A stretch of 35,404 bases of DNA from Intrasporangium_A sp051961875 (lineage in GTDB: Bacteria; Actinomycetota; Actinomycetes; Actinomycetales; Dermatophilaceae): NCBI RefSeq assembly GCF_051961875.1, contig NZ_JBQCCV010000019.1, positions 1 through 35,404 of the forward strand, in the 5' to 3' direction. Below, piece after piece: positions 14,616-20,340 of this stretch (positions are counted from its first letter, which is position 1; every line of letters starts with the position of its first letter). The notes under the pieces are model-generated. The model had not been told where the DNA came from. It saw only the letters and a list, made by a program, of their open reading frames with translations, and made no database searches. The translations under genes and the position numbers were made by a program.

Positions 14616-14695
14616 CGGTGCAACACCCCGATCGTCCACATGTAGGCGAGCCCGCCGACGATGAAGGCCAGGTAGAGGAAGAAGACTCGTCGCAC
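14612..14695 (-). CDS. 27-residue single-pass membrane peptide
   Basis: A short GTG-started ORF encodes VRRVFFLYLAFIVGG then LAYMWTIGVLHR. That is a charged N-terminus (RR), about 22 hydrophobic residues and a short basic tail, a classic small membrane protein. It begins 1 nt after the stop of the lipoprotein gene and ends in an ATGA overlap with the DUF6766 gene. A G-rich ribosome binding site (GGCGGGGGG) lies 5-6 nt upstream. The tight packing on both sides argues that it is translated. It may be a subunit or leader that couples translation of the DUF6766 protein. Confidence 0.7.
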   Translation of the reverse strand: MRRVFFLYLAFIVGGLAYMWTIGVLHR

Positions 14696-14696
14696 C

Positions 14697-15152
14697 TCAG
14701 CCCCCCGCCACGAGGCAGTCGTGCGGCTGGTCCGAGCCCTGCGGCTTGCACCCGGCCGCCATGACCTTCCAGCCCTCCGGGAAGCGTGCGAGGAAGAGGA
14801 CGTCGCTGCCGGTGATCACGCGGGCGTCACCGCCGTAGACGTCCACCTTCTCGACGGGGGCGGCATCCGGCAGGCCCACCCCCGTGATGGCGGCCTCGCA
14901 CGGCGCCTCCTCGTCGCTCTCGAGGGTCGTGCGTGCGCGCTCGCTGAGCAGCCGGCATGCCGTGCCGGGGTCCTTTGCCACTGCCTGAGTGAAGGCCTCG
15001 ACGGCGTGGCGTGCGCCGGGGTGGTCGGGTCCGCCGCAGGCAGTCAGGAACCCGAGGAGCGGCAGCACGAACAGGCTCGCCCGCCGGCCTGGCGCGTGAG
15101 CCGCTCGGGTGCGGGCCGGCAGCCGGCGACCGGCAAGTGGGACAGTGGGCAT
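14697..15152 (-). CDS. Putative lipoprotein, NTF2-like or similar small domain
   Basis: This 151-aa protein has an Arg-rich n-region, a hydrophobic stretch (ASLFVLPLLGF) and lipobox LTAC (Cys39), so it is predicted to be a lipid-anchored surface protein. The mature part, ARHAVEAFTQAVAKDPGTACRLLSERARTTL, then VDVYGGDARVITGSDVLFLARFPEGWKVMAAGC, resembles small extracytoplasmic domains of the DUF4878/NTF2-like kind; this is only a resemblance. Four Cys after the lipobox (ACRLL, PCEAA, AGCKP, HDCLV) could form two disulfides. AGGAGA lies about 10 nt upstream of the ATG. It is the first gene of the operon with the small membrane peptide and DUF6766, divergent from topoisomerase IB. Confidence 0.75.
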   Translation of the reverse strand: MPTVPLAGRRLPARTRAAHAPGRRASLFVLPLLGFLTACGGPDHPGARHAVEAFTQAVAKDPGTACRLLSERARTTLESDEEAPCEAAITGVGLPDAAPVEKVDVYGGDARVITGSDVLFLARFPEGWKVMAAGCKPQGSDQPHDCLVAGG

Positions 15153-15240
15153 CGGTCAGTTGTCTCCTGTCTCGGCTGGTGCCCCTGAGGTACCCATGCA
15201 GCCGCCTCGGAGAACCGTTTCTCGCCCGGGGCGCACGGGT

Positions 15241-16314
15241 ATGACGCTCACCGTGCGGCTGCGACGGAGTGAGCTGGACCAGCCCGGGTTGCGCCGGATC
15301 GGTCGTGGCCGGGGGTTCTCCTACGTCGACGCTTCCGGGGGGCCGATCAGCGACGAGGACCGCGACCGGATCACCAAGCTCGTCATTCCGCCCGCCTGGC
15401 GCGACGTCTGGATCAGCCCTCATGCGAACGGGCACATCCAGGCCGTCGGGACCGATGAGGCGGGCCGCCGACAGTACCTCTACCACGAGGCATGGCGGGA
15501 GCAGAAGAACGAGGAGAAGCACCGGCGGGTGCTCCGGCTCGCCCGACACCTGCCCGTCGTCCGCAAGACGGTTGCCTCGCGGCTGCGTCGTCCCGGATAC
15601 GACCTGGAGCGGGTCGTCGCGATGGCGCTCCGGATGCTCGACGCGGGACTGTTCCGCACCGGGGGCGAGGAGTACGAGCAGGAGCACGGCACCCACGGTG
15701 TCGCCACGCTCCTCAAGGAGCACGTCACGGTGAGCGGCGACACGCTCAACTTCCAGTTCCCAGCGAAGTCGGGCGTGGAGCGGGTCGCCCACCTGACCGA
15801 CCCGGATCTCGCCAAGGCGGTCCGGTCACTCCGCCGGGCGAGCCGGCGCGGGGAACGGTTGCTGCGCTATCGCGATGGCGAGGAGTGGCACGACCTGCAG
15901 ACGAACGACATCCGCACCGAGTTCAATGACCTCGCCGGACAGGAGTTCACCGTCAAGGACCTCCGCACGTGGTCGGCGACGGTGGTCGCCTCCGTGGCCC
16001 TCGCCCGGCTCATGGCCGAGGCCGGCCGGGACGCGAGCCAGGACTACGCCGGCCGAGAGAAGGCGGCCTTCGAGGAGGTCGCCGCCCAGCTCGGCAACAC
16101 CCCCGCCGTGGCGAAGTCCTCCTACGTGGACCCCCACGTCGTCGAGGAGCACGAGGAGGGCCGCACCGTCCTGCCGGCGCTGCGCCGGTCACTGACCAAG
16201 GCGGACCGGCAACGGCTGGCCCGAGGTGACCTCGCGATGGTGCGTGACCGGGACGCGCTCGACAAGGTGGTGCTCCGCTTCCTCGAGCGTGCCTACAGCG
16301 ACGGTCAGGACTGA
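15241..16314 (+). CDS. DNA topoisomerase IB (poxvirus-type)
   Basis: This 357-aa type IB topoisomerase relaxes supercoils through a 3'-phosphotyrosine intermediate. The catalytic set is complete: Arg139 in FRTGGEEY, Lys176 in PAKSGVE, Arg242 in KDLRTWSAT and the nucleophile Tyr295 in AKSSYVDPHV. The N-terminal RGFSYVDASGG and PPAWRDVWISPHANGHIQAVGTD segments are typical of bacterial members. ATG at 15241 (MTLTVRLRRSELD) begins the conserved part; an ATG at 15196 would add 15 residues and has a slightly better upstream TGAGG. Its last codons overlap those of the convergent hemerythrin gene by 10 nt. Confidence 0.93.
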   Translation: MTLTVRLRRSELDQPGLRRIGRGRGFSYVDASGGPISDEDRDRITKLVIPPAWRDVWISPHANGHIQAVGTDEAGRRQYLYHEAWREQKNEEKHRRVLRLARHLPVVRKTVASRLRRPGYDLERVVAMALRMLDAGLFRTGGEEYEQEHGTHGVATLLKEHVTVSGDTLNFQFPAKSGVERVAHLTDPDLAKAVRSLRRASRRGERLLRYRDGEEWHDLQTNDIRTEFNDLAGQEFTVKDLRTWSATVVASVALARLMAEAGRDASQDYAGREKAAFEEVAAQLGNTPAVAKSSYVDPHVVEEHEEGRTVLPALRRSLTKADRQRLARGDLAMVRDRDALDKVVLRFLERAYSDGQD

Positions 16315-16820
16315 CCCGTGTCGGCGGTCTGACGGGCCGCCTCGACCCGGGCCTCGAAGGTCGTCGCACCCTCCGGGGTGAGCTCCGCCAGGCGTGGCAC
16401 GGCCTGGAGGGCGCGATGGATCCGGTCCACCTCGCACTGCTCGACCCTCGCCGCGATGGCCGGGAGCTCCTCTTGCTCCTCAGCCTCGGCGTGTGCACCG
16501 ATGGAGGCCGACAGCTCGTCGAAGGCGTCGACGAAGTCGAGGCCGTCGACATCCATGCCCTCGAGGTGTGCCATGGACAGCATCGCCGTCGTCTCCTCGT
16601 GGATGCGGGCCCTGGCGACGTCGGGGTCCGCCAGGAGGTCGCGCGCCGGCGTGTGCATCGCCTCGACCTCGATCCCCTCGTGGGCCGCGAGGAACCGGGA
16701 CAGCGCGTCGAACGCCAGCCGGCGTTGCGCCCCGGCCGTGGCCCGGACGTCGGCGAGCAGCCGGCGGATCACGTCGTGCTGGCCTCTCAGGGTCATCGCC
16801 AGCTCTGTCGTGTCTGCCAT
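16305..16820 (-). CDS. HHE (hemerythrin-like) domain protein, copy 2
   Basis: This 171-aa four-helix protein has the HHE metal-ligand pattern: His in RGQHDVIRRLL (about residue 15), HEGIEVEAMHTP (about 49) and HAEAEEQEELP (about 118), spaced as in di-iron hemerythrin folds. Known relatives bind O2, NO or iron. It is clearly paralogous to the protein two genes upstream (same GQH, AFDAxxRxLAxHE and HAEAEExEELP elements). GGGAGG precedes the ATG at 16820. It is separated by 32 nt from the iron permease-like gene and is probably in the same operon. Confidence 0.88.
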   Translation of the reverse strand: MADTTELAMTLRGQHDVIRRLLADVRATAGAQRRLAFDALSRFLAAHEGIEVEAMHTPARDLLADPDVARARIHEETTAMLSMAHLEGMDVDGLDFVDAFDELSASIGAHAEAEEQEELPAIAARVEQCEVDRIHRALQAVPRLAELTPEGATTFEARVEAARQTADTGQS

Positions 16821-16852
16821 GCCTGCTCCCTCCCCCGCGGGGGAGCCCGCCC

Positions 16853-17362
16853 TCAGTCGTTGACGTTGTTGTCGCTGCTGCTCTCGTAGCGCTCGAGCCC
16901 CACCGCCGCCCGCAGCTGCGCGAGGTCGCCGTCGAGGTCGTCCGCCAGGTGCTTCGAGGGCTCGTCCGTGACGTCGGCGATGTGCTCCATGAGGTCGCTG
17001 AGGCCCTGGGCGATGGCGTTGAGCTTGTGCTGCACCGCCTGCTCGGAGCGGGTCTGGCTGTTCTGGATGAGGGCGACCATGAGGAAGGTGACGATCGTCG
17101 TGCACGTGTTGATGATCAGCTGCCACGTGTCGATGTTCTTGAAGACCCAGTACGAGGGCGCCCAGACCACGACGAGCAGCACGCAGAAGGTGAAGAACCA
17201 GGCGTGACTCGAGAGGTCGGAAGCCTTCTTCGCGAAGCGGTCGAAGCCGCTCACGGAGGAGGAGACCTCGAGGGGCATCTGCGCCTTGTGGTGGTCGTCT
17301 TGCGCCCCGTGGCCGTCGTCCTGCCGGGGATCGGTGGACCGGTCGCTCGTGATGCTGCTCAT
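16853..17362 (-). CDS. Low-affinity iron permease-family membrane protein
   Basis: This 169-aa protein has a His/Gln-rich N-terminal tail (DDGHGAQDDHHKAQ) and two hydrophobic segments (AWFFTFCVLLVVVWAPSYW and INTCTTIVTFLMVALIQ). These are followed by NSQTRSEQAVQHKLNAIAQGL, the core of the low-affinity iron permease family. The C-terminus is acidic and predicted cytoplasmic. Transport has not been shown for most bacterial members, so 'permease' is by family name only. ATG at 17362 has GAAGGAGA upstream and overlaps the stop of the upstream hemerythrin gene (ATGA). The two flanking HHE proteins suggest an iron- or oxygen-related role. Confidence 0.85.
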   Translation of the reverse strand: MSSITSDRSTDPRQDDGHGAQDDHHKAQMPLEVSSSVSGFDRFAKKASDLSSHAWFFTFCVLLVVVWAPSYWVFKNIDTWQLIINTCTTIVTFLMVALIQNSQTRSEQAVQHKLNAIAQGLSDLMEHIADVTDEPSKHLADDLDGDLAQLRAAVGLERYESSSDNNVND

Positions 17363-17895
17363 CGGGTCTCCTTCTCCGAGGCCGCGAAGGCGACCGTTGC
17401 CTGGCTCACCATCGCCTCGAAGGTCGACGCGCCCCTGATCGGCGAGGCGGCCACGTCGTCGGCCCAAGGCTCGACGAGCGCGAAACCCTCGAGAACCTTC
17501 TCGATCGTTTCCTCGGGCAGGGCAGCGACGAGCCGCGGCAGCTCCTCGTGCTCCTCGGCCTCCGCGTGCCGGATGATCGCCTCCTGGAGCAGGCCGAACT
17601 GCATCTTGAAGTCGGACGCGCTGCGCATCGTCTCGAGGCTCGCGATGACCGCGGCCGCATCCTGCTCCTCGGTGATGCGGCGCTGTGAGATGTTGTCGTC
17701 GTCGAAGGTGACGAGGCCTTGAGGATGCAGGAGTGACTGCTCTGCGGCCTCGTGGACCGCGAGGTAGCGACGGAACGCATCGAAGGCGGCGAGCCGGTCC
17801 GCGTCGGTCGCCATGGTCACATCGGTCATCAGGGTCTTGATCCGGCCGTGCTGGCCGGTGATGAGTGAGACGAGCTCGTCCGTCGGCGTGGTCAC
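17359..17895 (-). CDS. HHE (hemerythrin-like) domain protein, copy 1
   Basis: This 178-aa protein has the HHE pattern ITGQHGRIKTLM (about residue 15), VHEAAEQSLLHP (about 48) and RHAEAEEHEELP (about 112), compatible with a di-iron or other metal centre in a four-helix bundle. GTG at 17895 is chosen because GGGGAGCG lies just upstream and the start overlaps the stop of a 41-codon ORF (GTGA). It overlaps the iron permease-like gene by 4 nt. It is a paralogue of the HHE gene at 16305-16820, with about the same helix order but divergent sequence. Confidence 0.9.
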   Translation of the reverse strand: MTTPTDELVSLITGQHGRIKTLMTDVTMATDADRLAAFDAFRRYLAVHEAAEQSLLHPQGLVTFDDDNISQRRITEEQDAAAVIASLETMRSASDFKMQFGLLQEAIIRHAEAEEHEELPRLVAALPEETIEKVLEGFALVEPWADDVAASPIRGASTFEAMVSQATVAFAASEKETR

Positions 17896-18017
17896 AGGTC
17901 GCTCCCCTCGGCAGGGGAAGGCGCGGTCACCGTTGCGTCGTACGTGCCTGTCTGCTCGCCAGGGCTGACGACGAACGTCGCGATGTACTCGTTGCCGCAC
18001 GTCTCGCGCACGACCAT
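17892..18017 (-). CDS. 41-residue protein heading the hemerythrin operon, unknown
   Basis: An ATG-started ORF encodes MVVRETCGNEYIATF, then VVSPGEQTGTYDATVTAP and a short acidic end. It has GGAGG 7 nt upstream of the ATG and ends in a GTGA overlap with the first hemerythrin gene, both strong signs of real translation. It has a single Cys and alternating hydrophobic residues suggesting a small beta structure. No family is recognised. It may be a functional small protein or a leader peptide for the hemerythrin gene. Confidence 0.68.
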   Translation of the reverse strand: MVVRETCGNEYIATFVVSPGEQTGTYDATVTAPSPAEGSDL

Positions 18018-18061
18018 GTGTAAACCTCCACGGTTGCCTGAGTGGTTACCGTCGGCTTACC

Positions 18062-18114
18062 CACGGCGTGTGCCGTGCTAACTGTCCGGCCAGCCCGCCG
18101 AGGCCGTCGCGGGC
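18062..18114 (-). terminator. Two hairpins following the flagellar sigma gene
   Basis: GCCCGC (18093-18098) pairs with GCGGGC (18109-18114) directly after the sigma stop codon. CACGGC-GTGT-GCCGTG (18062-18077) forms a second perfect 6-bp stem with a 4-nt loop. Neither has a T-tract. Together they probably end the flagellar transcript before the hemerythrin operon. The following AT-richer stretch to 18018 is a likely promoter region. Confidence 0.45.
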
Positions 18115-18963
18115 CTAGCCCACCGCATCGAGGGGTGCGGGCGCGACGAGGCGCGCGGCGGGGCGAGACCGGGGAACTGGGTGCCTGAGCCCTCGGGCGA
18201 CGTCCGCGAAGCTCTCGAGGTACAGCGTCCGGCGGGGCGAGCCGGAGACGCGCCGCTCGGCGTCCACCGCGCTCGTTCCTCGGCTCGTGTCCTCGGCAAA
18301 GTGCAGCTCCAGTCCCTCCCGGAGCAGCCGCAGCGCTTCGCTGCGCTGCTGCGACACCGCAGAGGACGTGAGACCGAGGCCGGCCGCGACATCCTTGACC
18401 GCCTTGCCCTCGAGGTAGATCTCGGTGACGATGTGGCGGAGTCGTTCCGGGAGAGCGCCAACCGCAGCCGCGAGGTAGCGGGACCGTTCACCCGCAAGGA
18501 CCGCATCCTCGGGGGCGAGCGTGTCGGCCACGAGCGCCTCCGCGGCATCGTCGAGTGGTGCCACGGTCCGCGCGGCATCCGCGAAGGCATCGCGGACCTG
18601 GTCACGTGTCACCCCGAGAGCCGACGCCATCTCCTCCTCGGTCGGCGCCCGGCCGAGCCGCGCAGACAACGTCTCCGACATCGCCTGGAGAGCCTTGATC
18701 CGCTTGCGGGTGCCGCGGCCGGCCCAGTCGAGTGACCGGAGCTCATCCATGAGTGCGCCCGTGATCCGCCGCCGGGCGTAGGCGCCGAAGGGCACCCCGG
18801 CGGACGGGTCGAACGAGTCGGCGGCCAGCACGAGCCCGACGGCGCCGGCCGACGCCATGTCCTCCCGGGACAGGTGGGTCGCGCGCGAGCACAGGTCGGA
18901 GACGAGGTAGCCGACGAGCGGGAGGTTCTCGACGACGAGATGATTGCGCTCTGCAATATCCAC
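18115..18963 (-). CDS. fliA: FliA/WhiG-type flagellar sigma factor
   Basis: This 282-aa sigma-70 protein has region 2 (RNHLVVENLPLVGYLVSDL, FDPSAGVPFGAYARRRITG, ALMDELRSLDWAGRGTRK), typical of FliA/WhiG. It also has region 3 (SARLGRAPTEEEMASALGV) and region 4 (LPERLRHIVTEIYLEGKAV, LGLTSSAVSQQRSEALRLL). The last 50 residues form an unusual extra tail. GTG at 18963 is preferred since AGGGG lies about 6 nt upstream; the frame is open to 19107 but that part overlaps AT-rich operator-like DNA. It lies at the 3' end of the flagellar cluster after csrA, with its own candidate promoter. It is the natural candidate for reading the GCCGATAG promoters in the cluster. Confidence 0.88.
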   Translation of the reverse strand: MDIAERNHLVVENLPLVGYLVSDLCSRATHLSREDMASAGAVGLVLAADSFDPSAGVPFGAYARRRITGALMDELRSLDWAGRGTRKRIKALQAMSETLSARLGRAPTEEEMASALGVTRDQVRDAFADAARTVAPLDDAAEALVADTLAPEDAVLAGERSRYLAAAVGALPERLRHIVTEIYLEGKAVKDVAAGLGLTSSAVSQQRSEALRLLREGLELHFAEDTSRGTSAVDAERRVSGSPRRTLYLESFADVARGLRHPVPRSRPAARLVAPAPLDAVG

Positions 18964-19029
18964 CAGTACCCCTGAGATCGCGGCCGACGGGAGGGCGAAC
19001 CAGCGCGCAGGCCGTGGCGGACATGCTCG

Positions 19030-19082
19030 TTGGACATGTCCAATATATAGGGGTTTGTCCGGTTTACCTGCCAATTTGGCAG
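19030..19082 (-). promoter_or_regulatory. Promoter/operator region of the flagellar sigma gene
   Basis: The csrA-sigma gap is markedly AT-rich and holds two palindromes: TTGGACATGTCCAA (19030-19043) and CTGCCAATTTGGCAG (19068-19082). On the minus strand TTGGCA (19074-19069) and CTATAT/TATATA (19050-19044) could be -35 and -10 boxes 18-19 nt apart. The first palindrome would then cover the transcription start. A further GGACATG half-site lies at 19019-19025. This looks like a regulated promoter giving the sigma gene its own transcript. Confidence 0.6.
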
Positions 19083-19134
19083 ATTCACGTCGCGGTGTGT
19101 TTCCCACTGCGCGCGACGGGGTAGGAGCGCGGCC

Positions 19135-19398
19135 TTAACTCTCGGTTGCGTGCGTTTCCGGCGGGAGGCCCGGCGAGTCACCCAGCAGCCCCCGGAGCAC
19201 GTCTTCGGCTGTCGCCAGGGCCGCCTCGCGGTTCGCGTCGGCGACGGCCTCGAAGATCTCCTCACGCTTGATCGTGAGGTGCCGGGGGGCCTCGATGCCG
19301 ATCCGGATGCCCTCCCCGCCGCGGCTCTCGAGGAACGTGATCACGATCTCGTCGCCGATCATGATCTTCTCGCCGGGCTTGCGGGTCAGTACGAGCAT
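19135..19398 (-). CDS. csrA: RNA-binding translational regulator CsrA
   Basis: This 87-aa protein begins MLVLTRKPGEKIMIGDEI, the invariant CsrA beta-1/beta-2 sequence. It continues VITFLESRGGEGIRIGIEAPRHLTIKREEIFEAV, where Leu4, Arg6 and Arg45 (KREEIF) form the RNA-binding surface. CsrA dimers bind GGA motifs in mRNA leaders and in flagellated bacteria often repress flagellin or hook translation. The C-terminal tail (about 25 residues after the core helix) is longer than in the 61-75-aa family norm. GAAGGGA precedes the ATG. No fliW-like antagonist is in this window. It sits between the FlhF-like gene and the sigma gene. Confidence 0.95.
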   Translation of the reverse strand: MLVLTRKPGEKIMIGDEIVITFLESRGGEGIRIGIEAPRHLTIKREEIFEAVADANREAALATAEDVLRGLLGDSPGLPPETHATES

Positions 19399-19446
19399 GA
19401 TTTGTCCCTTCCGTGGGGTCGCGGGTGTGGCGCACGCGAGTGCGCC

Positions 19447-20340
19447 TCAGAGCACCGTCCGTGGTGCTGGCAGTCCGTCCAACCAGCCTATGGGAATCCG
19501 GAGCTGGTTCACCGTTGCCGCCGACCGGGTCTCGCCGGCACCGATCACCGCGAGCGCATCGACAGCCATCCGCGCGCGGACGCGGTCGACCCACTCGCTC
19601 GTGTCGTCCGGCTTGTGGCGGGCGTCGACGACGAGCCACACCTGGTCCGCACCGAGAACGGCCGCGGTCTCGAGGTGCGGGAGGCCGTCGTGGACCGCTC
19701 CCGGCGTGCAGGCAGCGAGGATGGCGCTGCCCTCGTCGACCGCGTGGGCGCGAGCACGGGCCGCGTCCCACCAGCCGTCCATATGCGGACGGCCGCCGAG
19801 GTGGACTCCCCCTGCGCTGTAGAGCGCCCAGGCGCCGACGTCCGACGGCGCCTGCCGGGCCATCGAGCCGGTCACGTCGCGGGCCGTCTCCTCGAGACCC
19901 ATGACCAAGACCAGCTCCCCGGGACGGGACAGTGGCGCCGGGACCAGGCCCGGACGGACGTCGCCCCCGAGCCGGGCCAACAGCTCCGCAAAGGACCCGG
20001 ACTCGGTCGACACCGGCTCCGATGGCCGATGGGTCTCGGCTCTGCTCCCGGTGGTGCGGTTCACGTCGTCCTCGGTGGTGTCCGCACTCTCCAGCAGCGC
20101 CGCAATGCCGGTGCGTCCCGCCAGCACGTGCACGGGGGCGGAGACGCTCCCGGCCGGACCGGCGGCACCGTCGGGCACCTGCACGGTGACCTCGAGGTGC
20201 CGACGCCCGAGGAACCCGGCAACGCCGGCGTCGAGGACGCGCTCGGCGCGGACGATCCGCGCGTTCGCGCCATACAGCTCGGTGGCTTCCAGCGCGAGCT
20301 GCTCGAGCGAGCTGCCCCTAAGCAGGAACTGCTGAGCCAA
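19447..20340 (-). CDS. FlhF-like protein lacking the GTPase P-loop
   Basis: This 297-aa protein follows flhA, where flhF usually lies. Its N-terminus (SLEQLALEATELYGANARIVRAERVLDAGVAGFLGRRHLEV) resembles the FlhF B domain. Its C-terminus (ADQVWLVVDARHK, then VDALAVIGAGETRSAATVNQLRIPIGWLDG) resembles the G4-to-end region of SRP-type GTPases. The expected G1 loop is replaced by ELVLVMGLEETARDVTGSMAR (about 142-162), with no GKT, and the DTAGR-type G3 is not evident. It is probably a pseudo-GTPase involved in flagellar placement. The start is TTG at 20340 with GGGGTGG upstream, overlapping the end of flhA by 23 nt. Homology is judged by eye only. Confidence 0.68.
   Translation of the reverse strand: MAQQFLLRGSSLEQLALEATELYGANARIVRAERVLDAGVAGFLGRRHLEVTVQVPDGAAGPAGSVSAPVHVLAGRTGIAALLESADTTEDDVNRTTGSRAETHRPSEPVSTESGSFAELLARLGGDVRPGLVPAPLSRPGELVLVMGLEETARDVTGSMARQAPSDVGAWALYSAGGVHLGGRPHMDGWWDAARARAHAVDEGSAILAACTPGAVHDGLPHLETAAVLGADQVWLVVDARHKPDDTSEWVDRVRARMAVDALAVIGAGETRSAATVNQLRIPIGWLDGLPAPRTVL

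Noticed and set aside
18964..19107. Possible 48-residue N-terminal extension of the flagellar sigma factor
   Set aside because: The GTG at 19107 has no ribosome binding site, and the extension would translate AT-rich DNA containing two palindromes and promoter-like boxes.
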